DNA from: an uncultured Pseudomonadota bacterium
GTDB lineage: Bacteria > Pseudomonadota > Gammaproteobacteria > Burkholderiales > Rhodocyclaceae
Assembly (NCBI GenBank): GCA_903870055.1
Contig: CAIQBG010000016.1
Location: 1-52,708, forward strand
DNA: 52,708 nt
Direction of reading: 5' to 3'
Notes under the pieces: generated by a model
Databases searched by the model: none
Seen by the model: the letters and a program-made list of their open reading frames with translations, nothing else
What the model was told of the DNA's origin: nothing
Program-made: the position numbers and the translations under genes
Shown here: piece by piece, positions 34,236 through 44,532 of the stretch
Layout of the letters: each line of letters opens with the position of its first letter
How positions within the stretch are numbered: the stretch's first letter is position 1

Positions 34236-35807
34236 TTATTTCGCAGAAATCTTGAGCCCGGCTTTAACCAGGCCTTCAACACAGTGGTGGGCTAACGCCC
34301 GATCGAGCACGATGGTAGCGATAATATTTTCAGGGTCTGAAAGCAGGCCGGTGTTGAGCTCAACAGATTGATTTAAATGGATTTTTGCCTCTTTAACTCT
34401 GCCCAGCTGGCCATAAATCATGGCCAGAAACACGTGATCCCAGTAGAAGCCGGGCATGTTGATCTGTTTGGCGAAGCGCAGTGCTTCTTCGTAATTCCGC
34501 TGGCGATATGCATTCAATGAATATGGAAACCAGAACCAACCGGGGTGTAGCGGATTAAGGTTGCGCGCTTTATCCAGCATTTTGAGACCGCGCTCCCACT
34601 GCCCGTCGTAAGCAATGTGCAGCGCCAGGCCCGATAGCATGTCGGAACGGTTTGGCGCCAATTCAATGGCGCGCTGGGCGGCGATGCGGAAATCTGGCAA
34701 TTCACGGCGGTAGTAATAGCAGTTAGCCAGGCTATACAGGCCAATGATGCAGTCCGGCACCAGCTGCAGTGCCTTCTTGGCGGCGGCCAACGCCCGGTCT
34801 AGCGGCGGTTCTGCATCAGGCTCGGCATTAAAACCGAACATGTGTTCGCCCCCATAGACGGCGGACAAACAGCCCCATGCCTCGGCATAATTGGGATACA
34901 AACTAACCGCCTGCTCAAGCACTATTTTGGCCACCAAGTGGGACTCAGGGTCCATGCTTTCCTGGTAGGCATAATAACGAAGCACAGCAGCGTACGCAGA
35001 AAAGCTATCGATTTCCTTGCTGCGCGACAGGCGGCTTAGCATGCCGTGCGGGTTACTCACCTGCCCGACAATAACTGCAGCGATGTCATCCTGAATTTCA
35101 AAGACATTGGCTGGCGTTAGCTCTCGGCGATACTGCTCTGTCCAAACGTTCTGCGCGATATGCACGTCATATAGAAAGGCTGTAACGCGAATTTCTTTAG
35201 CATCAATACGGATGCTGCCATACAAAACGTAGTCAACGTTAAGTTCGACCCCTACATCCAGGATACGGTCTGGCGTTGTACGGTAATGGAACGTTGTGCC
35301 AGAAGCCAAGAGCTGCAGCTCGCGGCAGTGCGTTAAAAGATGAATAATTTCCTGTGTGATGCCATCGCAGATATAGTCTTTGCTCGCATCACCGCTCAGG
35401 TTTTCCAGCGGGAGCACAGCCAAGCGCGGCGTAAAGCCTTTACCGCTGGACTCCAGCAATGATGAGGGGTCTGCGTGGCCACCAAGTTTGCTGAACACAG
35501 GCTGGTACGAGCCTTTGGGCAAACTAATGCGCCAGGGGTCATTAATACCCTCGTGGGCGTAATAGTGGTCTAGCGCCTTACGCAAGCGCTGAACCTGTAC
35601 ACGAACCAAAGGGTTAGTACGTGTATCAAAACCCTGGGCCTGACCCAGTGCTCCTGTAGCGATATCGTTAGCCGATAGCTTGCCGCGCCCATTAACAATA
35701 GACTCGTTGACCATAAAGCCGAGCAATGCACAGGATGTCGGCGACACCTGAAAGGGGTCGCTTTCCAGTACTTTGGCTAGATGTTTAGAGAGGTGATCGT
35801 GCGGCAC
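34236..35807 (-). CDS. winged-helix / TolB-like / TPR regulatory protein
   Basis: A 523-aa cytoplasmic protein from a GTG at 35807, with no clear ribosome-binding site. Residues about 1-110 form a DNA-binding-like domain with VRVQVQRLRKALDHYYAHEG and ISLPKGSYQPVF. Residues about 125-260 carry a TolB-like alpha/beta domain (RLAVLPLENLSGD...ICDGITQEIIHLL). The rest is TPR-like helices (for example AIELAPNRSDMLSGLALHIA). The plan resembles CadC/HilA-type or adenylate-cyclase-associated regulators but without a membrane segment or cyclase domain. It precedes the ycgJ-like and autotransporter genes and has a TGTAACACGTTAC site 74 bases upstream. Confidence 0.78.
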   Translation of the reverse strand: MPHDHLSKHLAKVLESDPFQVSPTSCALLGFMVNESIVNGRGKLSANDIATGALGQAQGFDTRTNPLVRVQVQRLRKALDHYYAHEGINDPWRISLPKGSYQPVFSKLGGHADPSSLLESSGKGFTPRLAVLPLENLSGDASKDYICDGITQEIIHLLTHCRELQLLASGTTFHYRTTPDRILDVGVELNVDYVLYGSIRIDAKEIRVTAFLYDVHIAQNVWTEQYRRELTPANVFEIQDDIAAVIVGQVSNPHGMLSRLSRSKEIDSFSAYAAVLRYYAYQESMDPESHLVAKIVLEQAVSLYPNYAEAWGCLSAVYGGEHMFGFNAEPDAEPPLDRALAAAKKALQLVPDCIIGLYSLANCYYYRRELPDFRIAAQRAIELAPNRSDMLSGLALHIAYDGQWERGLKMLDKARNLNPLHPGWFWFPYSLNAYRQRNYEEALRFAKQINMPGFYWDHVFLAMIYGQLGRVKEAKIHLNQSVELNTGLLSDPENIIATIVLDRALAHHCVEGLVKAGLKISAK

Positions 35808-35880
35808 AGGGTTCTGTTAATGCGAGGTTTCTTTAGGAGACAGCGGACGTTACCACTAGAACCCACACAAGCCACAATCA

Positions 35881-35894
35881 TGTAACACGTTACG
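35881..35894. promoter_or_regulatory. TGTAACACGTTACG operator-like site 2
   Basis: Same 13 bases as sites 1 and 3 with the last base changed (G for A). It lies upstream of the TolB/TPR regulator gene and just past the end of the small winged-helix gene. Confidence 0.6.
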
Positions 35895-35899
35895 CGGCG

Positions 35900-36211
35900 T
35901 TACGACTTAACAGCGTACTCCGCGGTGCAACCAACAATCTTGATCTGCTCTACTCTGCCACTGCACATCAATGTTTTAAGGGTAGCGGCCACCCGGCTGC
36001 TATTACTGGCAATGCCTGTGGCGATCTGTTTTGCAGTGAGCGGTTCGCCAGCAGCCTGAAGCAACGCGACAACACGATCAGGCATGGGGCCCGTGGTGAA
36101 GTTGATATCGGGCTCACTACTACCAAAACGCACGGGCCGGCCCTTAGCCGGCTGGGGCGGCTTACCTAATAGCAGGCTAGCGAGCATGGATTTTTGTGGT
36201 TGCATGGTCAA
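35900..36211 (-). CDS. small winged-helix-like DNA-binding protein
   Basis: A 103-aa protein. Residues about 1-40 are basic and Pro-rich. Residues 41-100 look like a winged helix: PDRVVALLQAAGEPLTAKQI, ATGIASNSSRVAATLKTLM, then a two-strand wing VEQIKIVGCTAEYAV. No cofactor domain. Related small proteins are phage- or stress-type regulators. It sits between two copies of the TGTAACACGTTACA palindrome (35881 and 36291), which makes it the nearest candidate reader of that operator. This is inference. Confidence 0.65.
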   Translation of the reverse strand: MTMQPQKSMLASLLLGKPPQPAKGRPVRFGSSEPDINFTTGPMPDRVVALLQAAGEPLTAKQIATGIASNSSRVAATLKTLMCSGRVEQIKIVGCTAEYAVKS

Positions 36212-36290
36212 TTGCTCCGCGGGCTTGTGACCGCAGTGTCTTTTTTGTTAAGTAGCTTTATAAACTAAAAACAACCATAGCACTAGAAAG

Positions 36291-36304
36291 TGTAACACGT
36301 TACA
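36291..36304. promoter_or_regulatory. TGTAACACGTTACA operator-like site 3
   Basis: Identical to site 1. It lies in the divergent gap between the small winged-helix gene and the HIT gene, 80 bases from the former ATG. A TATAAA-like -10 on the minus strand (36262-36257) with a poor -35 just downstream of the site would fit an activator. Confidence 0.65.
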
Positions 36305-36326
36305 CAGAAGCAGCGCCGGGCTTGGC

Positions 36327-36355
36327 TTGCACTCTACCCTATTAGGCGTTATGTT
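36327..36355 (+). promoter_or_regulatory. promoter of the HIT-family gene
   Basis: TTGCAC (36327-36332), 17-base spacer, TATGTT (36350-36355), 17 bases before the ATG at 36373. Confidence 0.45.
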
Positions 36356-36372
36356 CAGGCACTGCCCGATTA

Positions 36373-36801
36373 ATGGATGCCGCCGTGACTCAACCTGCTT
36401 GCCCCCTCTGCCAGACCAACGGCGAAGACATTCTGTTCAGTAACGATCTGTACCGCATCGTTGCGGTGAATGATCCGGCCTGGCCCGGTTTCTGCCGGGT
36501 CATTCTGAATCGGCACGCGGCGGAGATGACCGATCTACCAATTGAAGACCGCTCTGCTCTGATGAAAGCAGTATGTGTGGTGGAGTCTGCCTTGCGTAGG
36601 CTGATGCAGCCGACCAAGATTAATCTGGCCAGCCTGGGCAATGTGGTGCCGCACGTACATTGGCACGTGATTCCGCGCTGGGCAGACGATACGCATTTTC
36701 CTGATCCGATCTGGGCCGCGGCCAAACGCCCCGCCGGCGTGGTTCGACAAGAACCGGATCGCGCTGCGCTGGTGCAAGAGATTACTAGCTGCCTGGCCTA
36801 A
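36373..36801 (+). CDS. HIT-family nucleotide-binding protein
   Basis: A 142-aa histidine-triad protein. The motif H94-V-H96-W-H98-V holds the catalytic central His of a nucleotide hydrolase/transferase. The N-terminal CPLCQ is like other HIT proteins with a Cys pair. FHIT/HinT-type enzymes hydrolyse AMP-lysine or dinucleotide polyphosphates; the exact substrate is unknown. A promoter lies just upstream but no Shine-Dalgarno is seen. A parS site follows the stop after 20 bases. Confidence 0.85.
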   Translation: MDAAVTQPACPLCQTNGEDILFSNDLYRIVAVNDPAWPGFCRVILNRHAAEMTDLPIEDRSALMKAVCVVESALRRLMQPTKINLASLGNVVPHVHWHVIPRWADDTHFPDPIWAAAKRPAGVVRQEPDRAALVQEITSCLA

Positions 36802-36821
36802 ACAGACGAAAGCTTTAACGA

Positions 36822-36837
36822 TGTTTCACGTGAAACA
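36822..36837. promoter_or_regulatory. parS site 1 (ParB-binding)
   Basis: Perfect TGTTTCACGTGAAACA, the conserved 16-bp bacterial parS palindrome, between the HIT gene and the end of oxyR. Confidence 0.92.
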
Positions 36838-36841
36838 TCGC

Positions 36842-37798
36842 TTAGTGGGCCTTGCTTACTCCAGGCAACTGACAGGCCAGTATGGCCTGACGCACAGCAT
36901 CGATTGCATTGGGACGTGGGAATGTTGCCCGCCAGGCCAGCCCAACAGTACGCCCTACCGCACCTGTATTGGTGTGGCCGCCGGATTTTTTGCTTTCACC
37001 GGTAAAGGGCAGCACTTTAACCATAGGTTCACGATCGACCAATGGGTCGGCGGCCGAGCTCGGCATTACAGCAATACCTGCCCCGCTGGCCACCATGTGC
37101 CGGATTGTTTCTAACGAGCTTCCTTCCATCGAGCCAGACAAGCCTTCGGCCCGTTGCAAACGCGGGCAAGCCTCGAGCACCTGATCGCGGAAACAGTTAC
37201 CGCTACCGAGCAGCAGTAGGTTTTGGCCATCAAGCTCGTCGTTGCCGATTGATTTACGGCTGGCCCATTCATGGCCAGACGGCACAACCACCCGAAAGGG
37301 CTCTTCGTAAACGCGCTGCGTTACGACACCTGGTGCATCGACCGGCAACGCGAGAACGATAACATCCAACTCACCCTCTCTAAGCATGGGAATCAGATTA
37401 GCCGTGAAATCTTCTCTTAAAAACAAGGGCATATCCGGCGCCAGCTTATGGAGCACGGGAATTAAGGCGGGTAAGAGATAAGGCGCAATGGTGTAGATCA
37501 CCCCTACCCGCAGCGGCCCCTTGAGCGGGTCCCGGCTTTGTGTGGCAATTTCTTCCAGGCGCAAGGCTTCGTCTAACACCCGCTTGATCTGGGTAACAAT
37601 CTGTTCACCCAGAGGCGTGGTACGTATCTCGGAGGCGCCGCGCTCAAATAGTGGCGCACCGATTTGCTGTTCAACTTTTTTAATCGCCACCGACAAAGTG
37701 GGCTGGCTAACATGACACTGATCGGCCGCTTTACCAAAGTGGCGGGTTTTATCCAGCGCTGTGATGTAGCGCATTTCTGTCAGCGTCATTGATGCCAT
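36842..37798 (-). CDS. oxyR: hydrogen peroxide-sensing LysR regulator OxyR
   Basis: A 318-aa LysR-type regulator. The HTH is at about 20-45 (HFGKAADQCHVSQPTLSVAI). The redox pair Cys202 and Cys211 in GNCFRDQVLEAC has the same nine-residue spacing as Cys199 and Cys208 of E. coli OxyR, so peroxide sensing by disulfide formation is well supported. Start at the ATG at 37798 behind GGAG; a longer frame runs through parS site 2 and is rejected. ahpC-ahpF, classic OxyR targets, lie 13 kb away. parS sites flank both ends of the gene. Confidence 0.93.
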   Translation of the reverse strand: MASMTLTEMRYITALDKTRHFGKAADQCHVSQPTLSVAIKKVEQQIGAPLFERGASEIRTTPLGEQIVTQIKRVLDEALRLEEIATQSRDPLKGPLRVGVIYTIAPYLLPALIPVLHKLAPDMPLFLREDFTANLIPMLREGELDVIVLALPVDAPGVVTQRVYEEPFRVVVPSGHEWASRKSIGNDELDGQNLLLLGSGNCFRDQVLEACPRLQRAEGLSGSMEGSSLETIRHMVASGAGIAVMPSSAADPLVDREPMVKVLPFTGESKKSGGHTNTGAVGRTVGLAWRATFPRPNAIDAVRQAILACQLPGVSKAH

Positions 37799-37831
37799 GT
37801 CACTTCTCCAGTTTCGGTTTGCGTGAAAGCA

Positions 37832-37847
37832 TGTTTCACGTGAAACA
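37832..37847. promoter_or_regulatory. parS site 2 (ParB-binding)
   Basis: Perfect TGTTTCACGTGAAACA, 34 bases upstream of the oxyR start and so within its promoter region. Confidence 0.92.
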
Positions 37848-37902
37848 TTGGTCCTGCGTCTGAACCAGGCACGGGCCAAACATCCGGCATGACGACTCTA
37901 GA

Positions 37903-37918
37903 TGTTTCACGTGGAACA
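37903..37918. promoter_or_regulatory. parS site 3 (ParB-binding, one mismatch)
   Basis: TGTTTCACGTGGAACA, one change from the consensus, just after the stop of the pseudouridine synthase gene. Confidence 0.8.
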
Positions 37919-37921
37919 CCA

Positions 37922-38662
37922 TCAGGATCGGGGCGTCCAACCTGCCTTAAGCATACTCGCCGCATCAAGCCATTGCCACTCACCCGGAGCCAGATCCGCA
38001 GGCAATAGCAGACCCCCCAGGGCGGTTCTTTGCAGTGCATTGACATGGTTACCTGCAGCGGCAATCATGCGGCGCACCTGATGGTACTTACCCTGGGTAA
38101 TGGTCATTTCCAGCAGCTTCGGCTCTAGCAATGTACATGCATCGGCTGCGATGGTCTCTTCTTCGTCTTTCAGCAGCACACCGGCCAGGAGTTTGTCGCA
38201 CAGGCTTTGATCGGCCGCTTCGGCCAGCGTTGCCCGATACACTTTAGGCACGGCATGCTTGGGCGATGTGAGTACGTGGATGCACTGACCGTCATCGGTG
38301 AGCAGCAACAGGCCGGTGGTTTCTACATCGAGTCGACCCACAGGCTGTACGTCTCGGGCCCGCAATGGATCTGCCAATAATGACAAAACGCTGGGGTGAT
38401 GCTTGGGCGCCCGTGAACATTCATAGCCCACTGGTTTGTTAAGCAGGATGTAGGCTTTGTCGCAAAACGGCCAGACGCCCTCGACGCCTTCGACTTTCAG
38501 GCTGAGGCCATCGGTAATAAAGCTTTCATCCGGGTCTTCGCACAGATTGCCATTAACGGTAACGGCGCCATTACGCACAAGGATGCGGCAGAGTTTACGG
38601 GCACCAAAACCCTGGTTTTGCAGAATTCGCTCAATGCTGAGGGGCCGGGAGGGTTTATTCAT
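37922..38662 (-). CDS. rsuA: 16S rRNA pseudouridine synthase (RsuA family)
   Basis: A 246-aa RsuA/RluB-family enzyme. The N-terminal S4 RNA-binding domain (about 8-55, with ERILQNQGFGARKLCR) precedes the catalytic domain with the conserved Asp in GRLDVETTGLLLLTDDG and the GKYHQVRRMI motif. RsuA makes pseudouridine 516 in 16S rRNA; a RluE/RluF-type specificity cannot be fully excluded. The upstream 160 bases to gyrB are AT-rich and contain the gyrB terminator. No good Shine-Dalgarno is seen. Confidence 0.88.
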   Translation of the reverse strand: MNKPSRPLSIERILQNQGFGARKLCRILVRNGAVTVNGNLCEDPDESFITDGLSLKVEGVEGVWPFCDKAYILLNKPVGYECSRAPKHHPSVLSLLADPLRARDVQPVGRLDVETTGLLLLTDDGQCIHVLTSPKHAVPKVYRATLAEAADQSLCDKLLAGVLLKDEEETIAADACTLLEPKLLEMTITQGKYHQVRRMIAAAGNHVNALQRTALGGLLLPADLAPGEWQWLDAASMLKAGWTPRS

Positions 38663-38776
38663 CTTAAATGATCTTTATGTTCGTCTAATTTCTTTTATAA
38701 CCGCAATATATGCTGTCAACGTGCGTTTATCGTGCAGCTATTAGTTGCCAATATGTTGCTATCGTTCGATTACAAA

Positions 38777-38804
38777 CAAAAACGGCCCGCTGGTGAGCGA
38801 GCCG
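38777..38804 (-). terminator. terminator of gyrB
   Basis: On the minus strand CGGCTCGCT and AGCGGGCCG form a 9-bp stem with one U-G pair around CACC, followed by a T run (38782-38778). It starts 20 bases after the gyrB stop. Confidence 0.82.
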
Positions 38805-38823
38805 TATTTTGCCGTGCGTTCAC

Positions 38824-41355
<2,532 letters not shown>

Positions 41356-41366
41356 TCAGACTTAAC

Positions 41367-42470
41367 TCAGATGCGCATCGGCATAACAACGTACTTGAAG
41401 GTACTGTTATCAGCCGGGCCAAAGAGGGCACTGGAATTGGAATCATTGAAACGCCAGACCACTTGCTCGTCGGTGACATGACCCAGTACATCCAGCAGAT
41501 AGTTCACGTTAAAGCCAATGTCCAGACGTTCGCCGTGGTAATCCACTTCGATCTCTTCCTGGGCTTCTTCTTGTTCGGCATTGGCAGCACTGATCTTCAG
41601 TACGCCATCTTCCAGAATCAGACGTACACCCGAGAACTTTTCGTTCGACAGAATGCGTGCACGTTGCAATGCCTGGCTGAAACCAATGCGGTTCAGTGGC
41701 AGTTCGTTCGAGAATGATGGTGGGATTACACGGGTGTAATCGGGGAACTTGCCATCGATGAGTTTGGTGACAAACACGACATCGCCAAAGGAGAAGCGTG
41801 CCTGGTTATGTGCCAGCGTGATGTTCAGCGGATCTTCGGAGTCGGCCAGCAAACGGGCCAGTTCCAAAACCGATTTACGCGGCAGAATGATTTCCTGCTT
41901 TTCCAGGCTTTCTTCAATGCCTGTTTGCGCAAAGGCCAGACGGTGACCATCGGTTGCAACAGAACGGAGTGCATTGCCTTCTACCTGCAACAGCATACCG
42001 TTGAGGTAGTAACGCACATCCTGTGCCGCCATGGCGTACTGGGTTTGACCCAGTAGGTGCTTGAATGATTTCTGCGTAACGGTAAACGAGACCGGGTTGG
42101 CCGCATTCATGTTCATCTGCGGGAAATCTTCAGCCGGCAGTGTTTGCAGTGAGAAGCGGCTCTTGCCAGCTTTAACGACCAGACGCTTTTCATCCAGATC
42201 CAGACTGACGATGGATTCTTCTGGCAGCGAACGCAGAATGTCCTGCAGCTTACGGGCTGCTACGGTAACCGATGCTTCGGCTCCACCTTCCAGGCTAATG
42301 CCTGTGGTGATCTGAATTTCAATATCTGTCGCGACCAGGGTCAGCATTGATCCTTTCTTCTCGATCAGGACATTGGACAGAATAGGCAGCGTATGCCGCT
42401 TCTCTACAATCCCTGAAACGGTTTGCAAAGGAGCCAGAAGTGTTTCTCTAGAGGTCTTTAATAACAACAT
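41367..42470 (-). CDS. dnaN: DNA polymerase III beta subunit (sliding clamp)
   Basis: A 367-aa processivity clamp made of three similar domains. Recognisable segments: LLAPLQTVSGIVEKRHTLPILSNVLI at the N-terminus, the VATDGHRLAFAQ motif in domain two, KFPDYTRVIP, and the C-terminal YVVMPMRI close to the standard PMRL-type ending. Start at the ATG at 42470 with AGGA upstream. The 203-base gap to dnaA carries DnaA boxes, so transcription or replication control acts here. Confidence 0.97.
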   Translation of the reverse strand: MLLLKTSRETLLAPLQTVSGIVEKRHTLPILSNVLIEKKGSMLTLVATDIEIQITTGISLEGGAEASVTVAARKLQDILRSLPEESIVSLDLDEKRLVVKAGKSRFSLQTLPAEDFPQMNMNAANPVSFTVTQKSFKHLLGQTQYAMAAQDVRYYLNGMLLQVEGNALRSVATDGHRLAFAQTGIEESLEKQEIILPRKSVLELARLLADSEDPLNITLAHNQARFSFGDVVFVTKLIDGKFPDYTRVIPPSFSNELPLNRIGFSQALQRARILSNEKFSGVRLILEDGVLKISAANAEQEEAQEEIEVDYHGERLDIGFNVNYLLDVLGHVTDEQVVWRFNDSNSSALFGPADNSTFKYVVMPMRI

Positions 42471-42508
42471 ATATAGAATTCCTAATACGAATAAGCTCAG
42501 GTCAATTC

Positions 42509-42642
42509 TGTGGATAAGGTGATTTTCTCACGAAAATTCATGGGATTGCTGACTGTACAACCCTAAGGAAAACCCAGGGGAGCGCTGGTTGATGAATTGG
42601 GGACTAAAAACGACCTCTGGATAAAACCCGGAGTTACCCACA
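42509..42642. promoter_or_regulatory. cluster of DnaA boxes between dnaA and dnaN (possible oriC part)
   Basis: TGTGGATAA (42509-42517) is a perfect DnaA box on the minus strand. TCTGGATAA (42616-42624) and TTACCCACA (42634-42642) each differ from the consensus by one base. The stretch is not strikingly AT-rich, so the unwinding element is not evident and an autoregulatory role is also possible. Confidence 0.6.
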
Positions 42643-42673
42643 AAACGTCCACGCACTGTACAGGAGTTATACA

Positions 42674-44086
42674 TCATCCTTTGAGCACCTGTAGGAGCAC
42701 GTGGATGTCGTGGTTAATCTGCTGATCTTTGGCGCGCATATCTTCAATGGTTCGTACGGCATGAAGCACTGTTGTATGGTCGCGACCGCCAAATGATTCG
42801 CCAATCATCTGATAACTATGGGGTGTGACTTCTTTACACAACCACATAGCGACCTGACGCGGACGGGCGATCATCCGACTACGTTTCTTGGAATAAAGAT
42901 CCCCAACCTTCAATTTATAGTAGTCAGCAACCATTTTCTGGATGTTTTCTACGGTAATTTGACGATTATAGGCACCAACGATGTCTTTTAAGGCTTCTTT
43001 TGCTGTTTCCAGGGTGATTTCTCGTCCGTGGAACTGTGCAAATGCCAAAACCCGTGTCAAAGCACCCTCTAACTCCCGTACATTAGAGCGTAAATGCTTG
43101 GCAATGAAGAAAGCAACTTCATCGGCGAGCACTTTGCCTTCGGTTTCGGCTTTCTTTTTAAGGATGGCGACCCGCATTTCCGTTTCCGGCGGTTCGATCT
43201 GTACGGTAAGACCCCAATCCAGGCGGGTAATCAGTCGATCTTCCAGGCCTTCAATGGCTTTCGGATAGGTATCGCAGGTAATAACAATCTGTTTGCGCGC
43301 TTCTACCAGGGCATTGAAGAGATAGAAGAACTCTTCCTGGGAGCGGTCTTTGCCTTTGAGGAACTGCACATCATCGAGTAACAGCAGGTCGATGGAGCGG
43401 TAAGTCCGCTTAAAGGTATCAAAGGCTTTTTGCTGATAGGCACGAACGACGTCCGAGTAATAATCCTCAGCGTGAACATAGCGCACCACTTTGGTGGGGT
43501 CGGCAGCTAAAACGGCGTTGCCGATGGCGTGAATCAAGTGGGTTTTACCCAGACCAGCACCACCGTAGATAAATAGCGGGTTATAGGCGCCGCCCGGGGT
43601 TTCGGCCACATTCATACAGGCGGCCCGGGCCAGTTCATTGGCTTTACCGACAACGAGTTCGTTGAAGGTAAAGTGCGTCATCAACCGGGTGCCCTGGCCA
43701 GAGGCCTTGTTTTGAGCAGCGGATGTGGCAAGTGCTGGCGCATTCGGCGCGCGGGTATTGGCCGGCGTCGATGAATCGGGGGCGGGGCTGCTTTGCGGGG
43801 CCGACGAACGGGTCGGCGCGCTATCGGTCGCGGCTTGCGCCGCTCCAATCGTAAAATTAACCGTTACGGGTTGTCCGTAAAAAGTGTCAGCCAGATCCTG
43901 AAAGGTGCCAAGATAGTTATCTCGTACCCATTTGAGAATAAAGCGATTGGGGGCGGAAACTGTGAGTTCATTGGTTTCGGCATTGCGGTCGGCAGCTAGC
44001 TGCAACGGGCGAATCCATGTGCTGAACTGCTGGGCGGGAAGCGTTTCCCCCAGCTTTTCAAGACAGTAGTTCCAGAATGGATTCAT
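42674..44086 (-). CDS. dnaA: chromosomal replication initiator DnaA
   Basis: A 470-aa initiator. Domain I (about 1-90) begins FWNYCLEKLGETLPAQQFSTWIRPL. A Pro/Ser/Ala-rich linker (domain II) spans about 93-135. The AAA+ domain has Walker A GGAGLGKTH, Walker B LLLLDDVQFL and the sensor motifs. Domain IV ends with the DNA-binding RDHTTVLHAVRTIEDM. It is divergent from rpmH with 240 bases between, and precedes dnaN. No obvious Shine-Dalgarno at the ATG at 44086, which is not unusual for this gene. Confidence 0.97.
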   Translation of the reverse strand: MNPFWNYCLEKLGETLPAQQFSTWIRPLQLAADRNAETNELTVSAPNRFILKWVRDNYLGTFQDLADTFYGQPVTVNFTIGAAQAATDSAPTRSSAPQSSPAPDSSTPANTRAPNAPALATSAAQNKASGQGTRLMTHFTFNELVVGKANELARAACMNVAETPGGAYNPLFIYGGAGLGKTHLIHAIGNAVLAADPTKVVRYVHAEDYYSDVVRAYQQKAFDTFKRTYRSIDLLLLDDVQFLKGKDRSQEEFFYLFNALVEARKQIVITCDTYPKAIEGLEDRLITRLDWGLTVQIEPPETEMRVAILKKKAETEGKVLADEVAFFIAKHLRSNVRELEGALTRVLAFAQFHGREITLETAKEALKDIVGAYNRQITVENIQKMVADYYKLKVGDLYSKKRSRMIARPRQVAMWLCKEVTPHSYQMIGESFGGRDHTTVLHAVRTIEDMRAKDQQINHDIHVLLQVLKG

Positions 44087-44229
44087 TAGACGATAAGACC
44101 CGGTAACCGCTCAATGCGGCGTATTTTGACGGCAGAGGCCGCAGATTGCGCAACCTTTTAGGATACCTTAAGCCAGCCGCTTTGTCCGGCGTTCTTCACC
44201 CAAAGCGGTGCTGTACTTACAGCCGAGTC

Positions 44230-44238
44230 TGTTGATAA
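44230..44238. promoter_or_regulatory. DnaA box (one mismatch) between dnaA and rpmH
   Basis: TGTTGATAA, one base from the consensus TGTGGATAA, directly upstream of the rpmH -35. It could serve the origin or dnaA/rpmH regulation. Confidence 0.45.
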
Positions 44239-44241
44239 AAC

Positions 44242-44271
44242 TTGACAGACACGGGGAAATTCCTGTTTAAT
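44242..44271 (+). promoter_or_regulatory. rpmH promoter
   Basis: Perfect -35 TTGACA (44242-44247), 18-base spacer, -10 TTTAAT (44266-44271), 56 bases before the rpmH ATG. Fits a strong ribosomal-protein promoter. Confidence 0.75.
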
Positions 44272-44326
44272 CACGGGTTTTTCGCGGCACGTGCCGCTAC
44301 TTACTGGATTCTGGGGAGCCCCCGTC

Positions 44327-44461
44327 ATGAAACGTACTTATCAACCTTCCGTAGTTCGCCGTAAGCGCACCCATGGTTTCCTCGTTCGCTCGCGTACCCG
44401 TGGTGGCCGTGCTGTAATCGCTTCGCGCCGCGCCAAGGGCCGTCATCGCCTGTCTGTCTAA
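44327..44461 (+). CDS. rpmH: 50S ribosomal protein L34
   Basis: A 44-aa, strongly basic protein beginning [18 protein letters not shown] and ending [11 protein letters not shown], the standard L34 sequence and length. The ATG at 44327 follows GGGGAG. It opens the conserved rpmH-rnpA-yidD-yidC-mnmE run, divergent from dnaA. Confidence 0.97.
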   Translation: MKRTYQPSVVRRKRTHGFLVRSRTRGGRAVIASRRAKGRHRLSV

Positions 44462-44469
44462 AGACGACG

Positions 44470-44487
44470 CGTCCGGAAATCCGGACG
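44470..44487 (+). other. hairpin between rpmH and rnpA
   Basis: CGTCCGGA (44470-44477) and TCCGGACG (44480-44487) form a perfect 8-bp stem. No T run follows, so it is more likely a stability, processing or partial-termination element that sets a higher rpmH than rnpA yield. Confidence 0.55.
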
Positions 44488-44532
44488 TTACCGGGTTAGA
44501 CCTTTCTTTATTTAATCCGGTTCGGAACTGCG

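Noticed and set aside
37799-37879. Longer oxyR frame starting at 37879
   Set aside because: The extra residues are just the translation of parS site 2 and have no LysR similarity; the ATG at 37798 has a good Shine-Dalgarno.
38663-38776. AT-rich gap between rsuA and gyrB as an origin candidate
   Set aside because: No DnaA box within one mismatch was found there; it more likely holds the rsuA promoter.
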